Origin: a virus
Reading direction: 5' to 3' (one strand)
DNA length: 38,200 bases
Virus record (IMG/VR): IMGVR_UViG_3300030106_003158
Location: 1 to 38,200 of that record
Shown here: positions 20,044 through 29,785 of the stretch, piece by piece
Layout of the letters: every line of letters begins with the position of its first letter
Position numbering within the stretch: the first letter of the stretch is position 1
The notes under the pieces: model-generated
Told to the model about the DNA's origin: nothing
Seen by the model: only the letters and a program-made list of their open reading frames with translations
Database searches by the model: none
Made by a program: the position numbers and the translations under genes

Positions 20044-20911
20044 AGAACAAGAAGTAGCAACAGAGGAAGTAGTTGAAACTACTGAAGAAGTATCTAATGA
20101 GGAAGTACAAGAAACAACCGAAAATGCGTCTTTTGTTGATTCAATGTTATCGCAAATTGATAATGAAGATATTAAAAATGCAGGATTTTGGAAAAACCTT
20201 GATGGAAAAAATGCTAACGAAGTTGGACAATATATAAAAGAACTTCAATCGTTTGCAGGAAAAAAAGGTGATATACCAAAATCAGATGCTACTGATGAAG
20301 AATGGTCAGAGTTTTATCAAAAACTTGGTCGTCCTAATTCAATCGAAGGTTATGATTTTGAAATAGGTGATGAGTTTACTGAAGCAGTAGGAGAAGAATC
20401 TGTACCATATTTTGAAAAAACTGTTAATGAAATTAAAGAAGAAGCATTTAATATTGGTGCAACTCCTGAACAAGCTGAAAGTTTAGTTAATATATTTCTT
20501 GGTTCTGTAGTATCTTCAATAGAAGAATCAACTAAAGAAGATAAAGAATATGCAGAAGAAATGGATAAAGAGCTTCGTTCTGAATGGGGTGATGAATATA
20601 ATGGTATGATGAATGGCATAGAATCTATGTTATCTGCTAATGGTTTTCCTGATGAAAATTTACAATTATTAAAAGATTCAGGTATGCTTAAAGACCCTGC
20701 GTTTGCTCTTACTATGGGTAAGATAGCTAGTAAGTTTGCAGATGACCCTGAAATAGGACATCATCAAACAAAAACACAAGCAGGAGTTCGTGACCAATTA
20801 GCAGAAGTTAATATGGATATAGCAGAAATGGTTAGAACAGGTACGAAGATACCACCACATATAGCACAAAAGCGTTTAGATTTAATGGATAAGTTAGGCG
20901 ATAATTTGTAA
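20036..20911 (+). CDS. Scaffolding protein
   Basis: A 291-residue acidic helical protein. The first 45 residues are Glu/Val-rich (EEVVETTEEVSNEEVQ). The middle and end contain long helices (EKTVNEIKEEAFNIGATPEQAESL, then DKELRSEWGDEYNGMMNG). Lacking signal or catalytic motifs, lying directly before the capsid gene, it is the T7 gp9-like scaffold that shapes the prohead and is then lost. Some regions resemble other marine podovirus scaffolds. Confidence 0.85.
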   Translation: MSEEQEVATEEVVETTEEVSNEEVQETTENASFVDSMLSQIDNEDIKNAGFWKNLDGKNANEVGQYIKELQSFAGKKGDIPKSDATDEEWSEFYQKLGRPNSIEGYDFEIGDEFTEAVGEESVPYFEKTVNEIKEEAFNIGATPEQAESLVNIFLGSVVSSIEESTKEDKEYAEEMDKELRSEWGDEYNGMMNGIESMLSANGFPDENLQLLKDSGMLKDPAFALTMGKIASKFADDPEIGHHQTKTQAGVRDQLAEVNMDIAEMVRTGTKIPPHIAQKRLDLMDKLGDNL

Positions 20912-20921
20912 TTTTTTTTGC

Positions 20922-20950
20922 TTGACATATAATCCATACTTATAGTAAGT
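20922..20950 (+). promoter_or_regulatory. Candidate promoter for the capsid gene
   Basis: A perfect TTGACA (20922-20927) follows the scaffold stop. The -10 is poor: GTAAGT at 17 or TAAGTG at 18 bases. Transcription would start near 20958, right before the structured leader. A second weak option is TATAAC at 20956-20961. Confidence 0.45.
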
Positions 20951-20960
20951 GTTTATATAA

Positions 20961-21075
20961 CGAAAGGGATAACCTTTTTAGACCCCTGTAAGTTATCGTC
21001 AACCTAGACGTAAAATAGCAGGCAAGACCTCCTTGTGAGATAATCAGAGCCGATTAGTCGTGCTGTTAATTCAGC
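20961..21075 (+). promoter_or_regulatory. Structured mRNA leader before the major capsid gene
   Basis: The 201-base gap (20912-21112) has no gene and holds consecutive hairpins: GATAAC (20968-20973)/GTTATC (20992-20997), CGTC (20997-21000)/GACG (21007-21010), CAAG (21023-26)/CTTG (21032-35), TAATC (21041-45)/GATTA (21052-56), and either AGCA (21017-20)/TGCT (21061-64) closing a three-way junction or GCTG (21062-65)/CAGC (21072-75). It ends about 25 bases before an AAGGAG site for the capsid ATG. It may tune the very high capsid expression or stabilise the mRNA. Not matched to a known class. Confidence 0.5.
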
Positions 21076-21112
21076 GTAAATTATTAATTAGCCAAAACAA
21101 GGAGATAATAAA

Positions 21113-22075
21113 ATGGCTTCTACAAGTATAAGTACTGCATTTGTTAAGCAGTATGGTTCAACTTTAGACTTATTAGCTCAAACTATGGGTGGAAAATTCA
21201 CAGGCACTTGCCTTGAAGAATCTATCGAAGGTGAAGAAAAGTATTATGACCAATTAGGTTCTGTATTTGCATCAGAAGTTACTGACAGATATGCTGACTC
21301 ACCTGAAAACGACATCACTCACGCTAGACGTAGAGTAGTAGCAACACCTTATGATGTTGGTTTGATGCTTGATAAGTTCGATAAAGTACAAATGTTGGTT
21401 AACCCTGAATCTGAATATGTTCAACAACAGGTTCATGCGTTAAATCGTAAAAAAGATATTGAGTTTATTAAAGGTGCATTAGGCGACGCTCAAGTAGGTA
21501 AATCAGGTGGTACTCCCACTTCACTACCTTCAACTCAAATAATTGCACAAGGTAACACAAGTTTAACTATTGCTAAACTATCTGAAGCTCGTGGATTATT
21601 TGGTGAAAATGGCATTGATTTAGATGACCCATTAAACAAAGCATATATTGCTGTAACTCCAAAAGTTATTCAAGATATGTTAGGTTCTAATAAAACTACA
21701 AGCGTTGACTTCAATACAATTAAAGCTCTTGTTAAAGGTGAAATAACTTCATTCTATGGATTTGAATTTATTATCTCTAACTTGCTTCCTTTAACAGTAT
21801 CTGATGTTGCATCATTAAATTGGTCGTCTACTGACTCACCAACTGTTGCAGCAGGAGCTACTGCTGATGATACAGGTGCAGGTCGAGCTTGTATTGCATA
21901 CGTCAAGTCGGGCATACGTCAAGTTACTAATCCTTCTATTATGACAGAGATTAGCAAACGAGATGATAAGCGTTTCAATTACTATGCTTACTCTTGCATG
22001 AGAACAGGTGCTGTTCGTATGGAAGAAAAGAAAGTAATCCAAATTAACTGTCAAGAAGGCGTTGCGTTATCGTAA
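21113..22075 (+). CDS. Major capsid protein
   Basis: A 320-residue protein in the position of T7 gp10. The sequence pattern (TDRYADSPENDITHARRRVV, TPYDVGLMLDKFDKVQMLVNPESEY, LFGENGIDLDDPLNKAYIAV) fits the HK97-fold major capsid family of marine podoviruses. It follows the structured leader and an AAGGAG site. The gene's base usage is more even and better fitted to high expression than its neighbours, as expected for the most abundant virion protein. No frameshifted longer form is visible. Confidence 0.9.
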   Translation: MASTSISTAFVKQYGSTLDLLAQTMGGKFTGTCLEESIEGEEKYYDQLGSVFASEVTDRYADSPENDITHARRRVVATPYDVGLMLDKFDKVQMLVNPESEYVQQQVHALNRKKDIEFIKGALGDAQVGKSGGTPTSLPSTQIIAQGNTSLTIAKLSEARGLFGENGIDLDDPLNKAYIAVTPKVIQDMLGSNKTTSVDFNTIKALVKGEITSFYGFEFIISNLLPLTVSDVASLNWSSTDSPTVAAGATADDTGAGRACIAYVKSGIRQVTNPSIMTEISKRDDKRFNYYAYSCMRTGAVRMEEKKVIQINCQEGVALS

Positions 22076-22093
22076 CCATAAGGAGATTATAAA

Positions 22094-22603
22094 ATGGCAA
22101 ATTATTTCAGAGCAAATAATATTATTGGATACTTCGGTGAGGTAAGAGATGCTGATGCTAATGCAGTTGCTTTTGGCACTAGTGCTATAGATACTGCAAC
22201 TGCAAGAGTAGATGATGCTGATAGATACCCTAACAACATTGAATATGTTGAAGATTTTTCTATCAAAACACCTGCTTCTGCTTCCGATATTACTAAAGAT
22301 GACGTAATAGAACTAGCATTGTTACCACAAAATGCAGTTGTTACAGGTTATCAAATAGGTAGTGCAGGAATACCTGCTACTGACACAGATGTTACATTTA
22401 CATTAACCTTTGGAGCTGTTGCTGTAGGTTCAGGTCAAACAGGACTTCACACTTCAGGTGCAAGAAAAGGTCAATCAGGATTAGCTGTTGTTACATCAGC
22501 GTTTCCTCTTGTAATATGTACATTAAGTAGTTCAGGCTCGAACAAAGTAACTGCTGATACTGTAATTAATGGTTCAATTAGTTATTATGTACCACAAGTA
22601 TAA
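22094..22603 (+). CDS. Putative capsid decoration or head-fiber protein, 169 aa
   Basis: A 169-residue, Ala/Thr/Asp-rich protein, probably all-beta (AVVTGYQIGSAGIPATDTDV, TFTLTFGAVAVGSG, TADTVINGSISYYVPQV). It follows the capsid gene by 19 bases with an AAGGAG site and ends before a rho-independent terminator, so is co-expressed with the capsid. That setting fits a surface decoration or minor capsid protein. No motif confirms it. Confidence 0.6.
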   Translation: MANYFRANNIIGYFGEVRDADANAVAFGTSAIDTATARVDDADRYPNNIEYVEDFSIKTPASASDITKDDVIELALLPQNAVVTGYQIGSAGIPATDTDVTFTLTFGAVAVGSGQTGLHTSGARKGQSGLAVVTSAFPLVICTLSSSGSNKVTADTVINGSISYYVPQV

Positions 22604-22614
22604 CAAGTAATTCA

Positions 22615-22663
22615 GTAGGCTTCTAACCTGCCTTCTCGGTTAGTGTAAGACCTACATTTTTTT
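22615..22663 (+). terminator. Rho-independent terminator after capsid genes
   Basis: A two-part stem, GTAGG (22615-22619) with CCTAC (22651-22655) and CTAACC (22623-22628) with GGTTAG (22638-22643), is followed by ATTTTTTT. It lies between the putative decoration gene and the tail tubular A gene, so can lower transcription of the tail genes compared with the capsid. Confidence 0.85.
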
Positions 22664-22672
22664 AAGGAAAAT

Positions 22673-23293
22673 ATGGGATTATCAAAAGTAGACATATGCA
22701 ATCATGCATTATTAAAAATTGGTGCAGACACCATATCTTCATTAGACACAGCTTCAAATACAACAGAAGCAACAATTCAAAGTGCAAAGTTTTGCAACAT
22801 TCTTTTTGACCAATCATTAGAAGAAGTATTGCGTATGCATAAATGGAACAACGCAATGAAACGAGCACAACTAACTCGTTTAACAGATACTCCTGCTTTT
22901 AAATGGAAATACAAATATTTATTACCTTCTGATTGTGTAAGGGTTGTAAACTTATATGACAACACAAATGCATATGATGACCAAACACAATGGGTAGTTG
23001 AAGGTAAAAATATATTAACAGATTACGAAAAAGTATTTTTATCTTATGTATCTAAACCACAAGATGTATCAACATTAAATTCGTTTGTTACTCAATGTGT
23101 TGTACAAAATTTAGCAATTAAATTATCTGTACCTATGCAGTTAGATGAAGGATTGCAAAATAACTTAATACAAGAGTTTACTGTACAAATTTTACCACAA
23201 GCTAAAAGCATTGATGCACAAGAAAATAAATGGTGGGATATGGAAGAAAGCGATACATTACTTTCAATTTATAAAACCTCACCTATAATATAG
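22673..23293 (+). CDS. Tail tubular protein A
   Basis: A 206-residue protein with the T7 gp11-type pattern: SKVDICNHALLKIGADTISS at the N-terminus, FDQSLEEVLRMHKWNNAMKRAQL, and YKYLLPSDCVRVVNLYD. It forms a ring that joins the portal to the tail nozzle. It has an AAGGA site and is the first gene after the terminator, immediately upstream of tail tubular B, as in T7-like phages. Confidence 0.9.
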   Translation: MGLSKVDICNHALLKIGADTISSLDTASNTTEATIQSAKFCNILFDQSLEEVLRMHKWNNAMKRAQLTRLTDTPAFKWKYKYLLPSDCVRVVNLYDNTNAYDDQTQWVVEGKNILTDYEKVFLSYVSKPQDVSTLNSFVTQCVVQNLAIKLSVPMQLDEGLQNNLIQEFTVQILPQAKSIDAQENKWWDMEESDTLLSIYKTSPII

Positions 23294-23300
23294 GAGTAAT

Positions 23301-25991
23301 ATGCCTATAAATTACACACAATCTTTTCAATCAGGCGAGTTGTCAAGAAAGATGGACAGCAGGTCTGACCTTGACCAATACAAAACAGGTTGTCGTGATT
23401 TAGATAATTTTTATGTTTTACCACAAGGTGGTGTAGAAAGAAGAACAGGCACAAAATATATTAATCTTACAGGAGATGAAGATTCTATTGATGGTGCAGC
23501 ATCAGCTAGATTATTTGCTTTTGATTTTTCTGATACAGCAAAATATGTAGTAGAAGTAGGTACAAATTATATAAAAATATTTAATGGTATAGCAGAAACA
23601 GATGGCACTTATTTAGTTTATGAACCTTTAGGAACAGTACCTGCATATACAGCAACAGAATTACATGAGTTACAAGCTGTGCGTAGATATGACACTATGG
23701 TTATAACTCACAGAAATCACGAACCATTACTTTTAAGAAGATTAACTGTTGCTCCAACATTTAGTGTATCAGAGATAGATTATGTATATCCACCATTAAT
23801 GGATATGAATGTTACAGCAACAAATTTAAATCCTACATCTGCTGCTGTTGGCGATACAGAAATACAAACATATTCTGATTCAACTACTTTAGTTGCTGAT
23901 GTTATAAATAATGACCATGTAAATTCTATATGGGGAATAAATTATGTAAGAAGTTCAGGAAATAGAAAACAAGATGTAAGTATTAATGATAATACAGGCG
24001 TAAATGGTGCAAATGAAATAGATGTTAGTTTTTCTAATTTTAGTATAGGACTTATAGGTAATTTAATTGGTACTGTAACTGTTGAAAGAAAAGTAGGTAG
24101 TGGAAGTTATGAAGATTTTGTAATTTTAGGCACAAGCACAGGTTCATCTATTTTTTCTTTTTCTTCAACTGTAGCAGAAGAAGCTAATACACAAATACGA
24201 TTAAAAGTAGAAGGTTATAGTGGTACAGGAACTATGACAGGCACTATTATAGCACAAGAAAGATTTTCTAAAGGTTTAACAAAAATTAAAGATGGTTCTG
24301 ATATATTAGGTGCATCTATAACTGATGTTGCTTTTGGAACTAATGAATTAGAATTAACTTGTAATCATGGTTTATCTAGTAATGATAAAGTTACTATTAA
24401 AGGAGTTAAAAGAAGTGGTTCACTTATAGATAGTGAGTTAGTTAATTTAACAGTAACTGATGGTGCATTAGGAGGGGGAAGTACAGGTTCAAAATTTCAT
24501 GTACCTTTAACAGGAAGTTATAGCACTTCTGACTTTAGTCTTGATAATGCTATTATATATTCAGCATCAAGAATAGATGTAGAAAATTTATCAGCATTAG
24601 GAGGAACTACAGGAACTATATTTTGGGAAGAAGCAGCATTTAGTGATTATAGAAAGTTTCCTATAGCTGCAGAATTTTATCAAAATAGATTATTTTTTAC
24701 AGGGTCTAAAGATGAACCTGCTACAATATTTGGAAGTGTATTTAATGATATATTTAATTTTCTTACAGGTTCAACAAGTGATATGTCAATTAAACGTATA
24801 CCTGATACAGCAGCAGAAGCAAAATCATTAACAGGTAAAAAAGATTTATTTATGGGAACAGATGGTGGTATGGTATCTATAAGGTCTGTTAACCCTGACC
24901 AACTTATATCTCCTACAAATATTAATACAGAAATACAAAACTCATATGGTTCATCATTAGTACAACCTGTAATTGCAAATGATGTTGTTGTATATTTACA
25001 AGGTAACAAATTAAAACTACGAGAGTTAGTATATAGCAGAGATAATGATGTTTATATAGGTAATGATTTAAATTTAATGAGTGAAGAAATAACAGGCACA
25101 GGTATAAGACAAATGTTTGTGCAAAAAAATCCTAATCAAATTATTTGGTGTATAAAAGAAGATGGTACAGCTTGTATTCTTTCTTACGATAGAGCAGCAG
25201 GACTTATGGGTTGGGCTAATATTGTAACTACAGGTACTATAGAAAGTGGTACTGTATTATCTACAAGTGGAGAAGATGATGTGTGGCTTGTGGTTAAACG
25301 TGGTACTAAATATGCTGTAGAAAAATTTGAAAGCAGAAGTGATGCAACTTGGTATGTAGATAGTGGAAGTTCTGTTACAGCTAATAATCCTACATCATTA
25401 ACTGTTGGTACTCATTTAGATGGAGAAACAGTACAAATTTTATTTGATGGTTCGTTTCATTCTACTGCTACAGTATCAAGCGGTGCAGTAACTATAAGTA
25501 ATGATTTTCCTGTATGGAAAGCAAACAAAGCATATAATAAAGATGAAACAGTAATACATAGTGGCACAGTATATAATGCTAAAGCTGCATTTACAAGTGG
25601 TGGTGCATTTTCTTCAGGTAATTGGAATACTAATTCTTCAACAGCAATAGCAGGATTACAATTTATTTCTACGTTAAGACCTATGCCTATAGAACCTGTA
25701 TTAGCAGGAAAAATATCACAATCTAGAGTTAAAGCTGTAGCAAAAATGGTAGTACGTTTTGTTAATACTAAAGGTGCACAAGTAGGCGAAGCAGAAAGAC
25801 AATTAACAAGTTTTCCTGTAGTTAAAACAACAGACACTACAGGACAAGTAGTACCACTAAAAACTGATTCATTTAGATTTTTTGTAGGTTCTGATTATGA
25901 AAGAGAAAAATTAGTTGAAGTTAGGCAGGATTTACCTTATCCTATGACTGTGTTAAGTATAGCAAGTAATATAAATGTGGAGGGAGCGTAA
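23301..25991 (+). CDS. Tail tubular protein B
   Basis: An 896-residue nozzle protein like T7 gp12. The start MPINYTQSFQSGELSRKMDS and the GCRDLDNFYVLPQGGVERR segment are the typical N-terminal signature. The rest is beta-rich with Ser/Thr repeats, ending in a region with FRFFVGSDYEREKLVEVRQD. It forms the tail tip through which DNA is ejected. It overlaps the next gene by one base (TAATG). A midportion insert (about 200-320, SGN/TGS-rich) may be extra surface domains. Confidence 0.9.
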   Translation: MPINYTQSFQSGELSRKMDSRSDLDQYKTGCRDLDNFYVLPQGGVERRTGTKYINLTGDEDSIDGAASARLFAFDFSDTAKYVVEVGTNYIKIFNGIAETDGTYLVYEPLGTVPAYTATELHELQAVRRYDTMVITHRNHEPLLLRRLTVAPTFSVSEIDYVYPPLMDMNVTATNLNPTSAAVGDTEIQTYSDSTTLVADVINNDHVNSIWGINYVRSSGNRKQDVSINDNTGVNGANEIDVSFSNFSIGLIGNLIGTVTVERKVGSGSYEDFVILGTSTGSSIFSFSSTVAEEANTQIRLKVEGYSGTGTMTGTIIAQERFSKGLTKIKDGSDILGASITDVAFGTNELELTCNHGLSSNDKVTIKGVKRSGSLIDSELVNLTVTDGALGGGSTGSKFHVPLTGSYSTSDFSLDNAIIYSASRIDVENLSALGGTTGTIFWEEAAFSDYRKFPIAAEFYQNRLFFTGSKDEPATIFGSVFNDIFNFLTGSTSDMSIKRIPDTAAEAKSLTGKKDLFMGTDGGMVSIRSVNPDQLISPTNINTEIQNSYGSSLVQPVIANDVVVYLQGNKLKLRELVYSRDNDVYIGNDLNLMSEEITGTGIRQMFVQKNPNQIIWCIKEDGTACILSYDRAAGLMGWANIVTTGTIESGTVLSTSGEDDVWLVVKRGTKYAVEKFESRSDATWYVDSGSSVTANNPTSLTVGTHLDGETVQILFDGSFHSTATVSSGAVTISNDFPVWKANKAYNKDETVIHSGTVYNAKAAFTSGGAFSSGNWNTNSSTAIAGLQFISTLRPMPIEPVLAGKISQSRVKAVAKMVVRFVNTKGAQVGEAERQLTSFPVVKTTDTTGQVVPLKTDSFRFFVGSDYEREKLVEVRQDLPYPMTVLSIASNINVEGA

Positions 25992-26509
25992 TGGCACCAC
26001 AAGCAGTAGCAATGGCACACCCTATAGGTTGGGCACTAATGGGTATAAGTGCAATATCAAGTATTTTTGGTGGAAGAAGCCAAAAAAAAGCAGCTAAAAA
26101 AGCAGCAAGAGCAAGAATGGCTATGGGTCGTTATAATGCTAATGTAGCTAGACGAAATGCACAAGCTAGTTCTGATGCTTTACGCTCACAAGCTGAAACT
26201 TTATCTTTAACACAAAGAGAAATCAAAGCACAACAGCGAATGAATGTTGCAGGTCGTGGTGGTGTAGAAGCAGGAACAGATTCAATGTCTTTAAGAAATC
26301 AAGCAATTTTAATGCAACTTGATGCTATAGAAGCACAAAGAAGAAGTCAACTTGCACTTATAGCAGGTGAAGAAGAAGCTGAACAAATTTTAATGGAAGC
26401 AAAAACTAATGCACAAATAACAAGGGCTAAAGGCAAAGCAGCAGAAGTACAAGGATATTCACAAGCATTATCTACATTAGGTTCTGCATATGGACAATTT
26501 GAGGTTTAA
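25991..26509 (+). CDS. Internal virion protein, gp14-like
   Basis: A 172-residue protein. The N-terminus is Ala/Gly rich and hydrophobic (AHPIGWALMGISAISSIFGG), followed by a long basic Ala-rich helix (KKAAKKAARARMAMGRYNAN). Its small size and place after the tail tubular genes match T7 gp14, the first ejected internal protein that forms a pore in the outer membrane. One-base overlap with tail tubular B. Assigned by position and pattern. Confidence 0.75.
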   Translation: MAPQAVAMAHPIGWALMGISAISSIFGGRSQKKAAKKAARARMAMGRYNANVARRNAQASSDALRSQAETLSLTQREIKAQQRMNVAGRGGVEAGTDSMSLRNQAILMQLDAIEAQRRSQLALIAGEEEAEQILMEAKTNAQITRAKGKAAEVQGYSQALSTLGSAYGQFEV

Positions 26510-26511
26510 TT

Positions 26512-28290
26512 ATGGCAAAACAATTACCAAAATATGAACAACAATTAAAACCTGTAGCAGATACTACAGCATTAAAACGTGACCCAAATTTAACAGCACA
26601 AGCTGAATTAGCAGAAGGAGCTGTTGATGCTGCATATGCAAGTGGATTTGCTAGTGTTGCAAAAGTTGGTGCAGAAATAGCATTTAAAGTAAGAGATACT
26701 CATAATGATACTCAAAGAGCTTTAGCAGCTAAAGAGTTAGAAGCTATTTTAGCTGAATATCCTAAAGAAGCAGAAAAACAAGCAAAAGAAGAAGATTTAG
26801 AAATCTTAAAAGAAGGTGTTCTTGATAGAACTAAAAAAGTTCAAGAAAAATATGAAAATAACATTTATGGAAATAAAGCTAAAAAACAATTAGGTGCTAT
26901 GGGTCAATCAACTATTCTTTCTATTGATGCAATAGATGAAACTGCAAAACAAGGACTTGTTGATAGAGAATATGCAGGTGTATTATATGGAATGATACAT
27001 GATGCACAAGATAAAAGAAAACCTATACCATTTAATCCTAAAACAGGATTACCTTTTGAAAGTGAAATATTAGAATATGAATTTAATGAAGAAACACAAG
27101 AATTTTCTGAAATATCAATAAGTGGTAAAACAGAACCTGTATCTGCTAGACAAAAAGCATATAATTATGCAGTAAGAGAATTACAATTACTTGGTGAAAT
27201 TAATAATAAACAAGCTGCTACAATGATTAATGAATATGGTTATAAAACTAATTATATGTCTGTTATTAATGAAGCAATGATAAATCCTGATGAAGCATTA
27301 GTATTATTAAATGATTTAGATATGAGTGCAGAACAACAAATTCAAGCAACAAAAATTATTCAAGCTCAAATAGTTAAACGAGATAATGAAATTGAAAAAA
27401 TTAAAACAGATACAGCAGATGATGTAAATGAAGCAATAAAAAAAGATGAATTAAATTATGAAGAATTAGCTGAAATAAATGAAGAACAAACAGTTTTAGG
27501 AAAAACATTTAAACCATTAACAGAGGAACAAATGAAAGTTGCTGATATAAAATTAACATCAGATATTAATACACAAATTTCAGCAAGCCCTACAGAATAT
27601 AAAGCTGTACAAAATGCTATAAGAAAAATAGCACAAGAAGTTGCTAATTCCGATTATGGTCGACCTTCATCAGATTCATTAAAAGAATTTTATAAAGCGT
27701 TAAGTCAAACAAAACAAAAATCACCAACAGGTTTAGAAACTATTGATAAAAGAAAAGATTTAAAACTAGGTGAACCTATTTTTAATAGGTTATTTATTCA
27801 AACACATGAACAAATTGTACAAGAAATAATAAATGGACATCAAAATAATCCTAATTATATATCTTCTTTTGAATATGGTTCAGATATAATTACAACAACT
27901 ATGGGTAAATATTTTGACTCTGCAGCAGAAAAAAAAGATTTTCCTTTAATAACAACAGAAATTGGAAATAAACAAGTTGCATTTGCTCAATGGTTAGCAA
28001 CCTTTGAAAGTGAAAAAGGACAAAAAGCTACTATAAATGACATTAATAAATATATGGAAAATGAATTATTATCATACATGAGCAGTAATGCATATGATGA
28101 TGTTATTAAAAAATTACAAAAAGATTATGGTACAGGTTATGTCACAGCAAATGTAGGAGAAGAACAAATAGAGTATGAATCTATTATGGATATGCCTATT
28201 GATGATTTAGTAAGTGCAATTCAAATGGACTTTAATGAAACACCATATGTAATTGATGAAGCAACTAGATATTTAAAAGAAATACAATAG
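26512..28290 (+). CDS. Internal virion protein, gp15-like
   Basis: A 592-residue helical protein in the T7 gp15 position, without signal peptide or membrane segments. Start MAKQLPKYEQQLKPVADTTA. It has long Glu/Lys/Ala-rich helices and scattered Asn/Asp. In T7, gp15 forms the periplasmic tube with gp16. It sits 2 bases after gp14-like and precedes the 497-aa gene by 1 base. The sequence alone does not prove function. Confidence 0.7.
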   Translation: MAKQLPKYEQQLKPVADTTALKRDPNLTAQAELAEGAVDAAYASGFASVAKVGAEIAFKVRDTHNDTQRALAAKELEAILAEYPKEAEKQAKEEDLEILKEGVLDRTKKVQEKYENNIYGNKAKKQLGAMGQSTILSIDAIDETAKQGLVDREYAGVLYGMIHDAQDKRKPIPFNPKTGLPFESEILEYEFNEETQEFSEISISGKTEPVSARQKAYNYAVRELQLLGEINNKQAATMINEYGYKTNYMSVINEAMINPDEALVLLNDLDMSAEQQIQATKIIQAQIVKRDNEIEKIKTDTADDVNEAIKKDELNYEELAEINEEQTVLGKTFKPLTEEQMKVADIKLTSDINTQISASPTEYKAVQNAIRKIAQEVANSDYGRPSSDSLKEFYKALSQTKQKSPTGLETIDKRKDLKLGEPIFNRLFIQTHEQIVQEIINGHQNNPNYISSFEYGSDIITTTMGKYFDSAAEKKDFPLITTEIGNKQVAFAQWLATFESEKGQKATINDINKYMENELLSYMSSNAYDDVIKKLQKDYGTGYVTANVGEEQIEYESIMDMPIDDLVSAIQMDFNETPYVIDEATRYLKEIQ

Positions 28291-28291
28291 A

Positions 28292-29785
28292 ATGGAAACT
28301 CCTACAAATCAAACACCAATGTCTAGTTTATTTCAAGAAAATCCTCCTGATTTAGATACATTAGATTTAGTAGCAACAAATAAAGCATATATTGCTAAAA
28401 CATTAGATATTCCTACTAATAGTATTAATGATGTAAATTACGTTTCATATAAAAATCATTTATTTAATGAAGAAACAAATGATGTTGATGTTTATACTGA
28501 ATTTGCAAAAACAGAAAATGTTGATACAGAAAGTTGGTGGAAAAAAAATATTGTAAATAAAGGTAAAAGAATAGTATTTAAAGGAGCAGGAACTTTAGCA
28601 CAAGGTGTAAATGAATTTTTTAAATTAGAATATATGAGTCCAATAGTAACACCTGTTGCAACACTTGTTTATTCAGCTAAAGATGGAGAATGGTTAGACC
28701 CTGAAGAAGCATATTATAGAGCATGGGATATGTTTGATGAAGGTTCTGATAGAGGAAAAATGGTATCAGATGCGGCTAACAGATTTCATGATAAACCAAC
28801 TATGGTAGAAGGTATAGCCGAAACAATACAATATACACCTGCTTATATGTGGTTAGCAACTGCAAATGTAGGAATAAATTTAGCAGGAGGTGTAACTCAA
28901 TTAGTAGAAAATATTGCAGAATCTTTTGGTTTTGACCCAACTTTTGAAGGAGAAGATGTAGAAGGAAACGAAGTTAAAAGATTTTCTGATATAATTTATA
29001 GCTACAATTCTTTATTAAATTCAGAGTTACCTGAACATCATAATAATTTAGTAAACAAATATGGTGGAGATGACAGCATTACAGGGGTAACAGTAGGTAT
29101 ATTAGATAAAGTTCAATATTCTTTAACAAATATAAAAGCAAGTTTAAATCAATTACAAGCATTAGGAATTAAGTTACCATTTTCAAATAAAGGTGTAAAT
29201 AGTACAAAAATGCAAGAAATGATTGAAACATTTAAACGTGCAACAGGAATTGGAGCATATTCTTTTGTATCATCAAGTGGCACTAAAGAGCAAAGATTAA
29301 AAGCTGCAGGTGTTTCTATGGTATATATGTCTACTAGAGCATTTTCAGGTTGGTTAAATAAAAATTATCAAGTTTTTATAGCAGATTTAGCTTTAAATAC
29401 TGCATGGACAGCACACCCATTATGGAAAGAAGGTAATAGTGGATATGAAATTTGGAAAAGAGATGATTTAACAACTTATCAAAAAATGTTGTGGACGGCA
29501 GAAAACTCAACTGCTGATGTGTATTTTTCTGCATTAACTAAATCGTTTAGAAATTCTCCTGATTACAAAACAATGTCTATTGAAGATAAATTAATGTTTG
29601 AAACAGTAACTGCACAAGTAAAAAAAGATATTTTTGATAAGAACAATGTAGAACCTGCAAATATAAATAATTTTATAATAAATAAAACAGGTGCTTATGA
29701 AGGAATAAAAATAAAAAAAGAAACTGATATTGCTATAGAAAAAGAAATGAATAAATTATTTATAGAGCAAGAGGAGGGTTTGTAA
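28292..29785 (+). CDS. Internal virion / ejection-region protein, 497 aa
   Basis: A 497-residue protein of mixed character, with Gly/Ala hydrophobic stretches (FKGAGTLAQGVNEFFK, YMWLATANVGINLAGGV) in the first half and helical, charged regions later. It lies between gp15-like and the 1326-residue protein, and both boundaries are nearly gapless, so all three internal proteins are co-translated. T7 has no counterpart between gp15 and gp16; it may be a split part of one of them or an extra core protein. I do not recognise it. Confidence 0.6.
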   Translation: METPTNQTPMSSLFQENPPDLDTLDLVATNKAYIAKTLDIPTNSINDVNYVSYKNHLFNEETNDVDVYTEFAKTENVDTESWWKKNIVNKGKRIVFKGAGTLAQGVNEFFKLEYMSPIVTPVATLVYSAKDGEWLDPEEAYYRAWDMFDEGSDRGKMVSDAANRFHDKPTMVEGIAETIQYTPAYMWLATANVGINLAGGVTQLVENIAESFGFDPTFEGEDVEGNEVKRFSDIIYSYNSLLNSELPEHHNNLVNKYGGDDSITGVTVGILDKVQYSLTNIKASLNQLQALGIKLPFSNKGVNSTKMQEMIETFKRATGIGAYSFVSSSGTKEQRLKAAGVSMVYMSTRAFSGWLNKNYQVFIADLALNTAWTAHPLWKEGNSGYEIWKRDDLTTYQKMLWTAENSTADVYFSALTKSFRNSPDYKTMSIEDKLMFETVTAQVKKDIFDKNNVEPANINNFIINKTGAYEGIKIKKETDIAIEKEMNKLFIEQEEGL

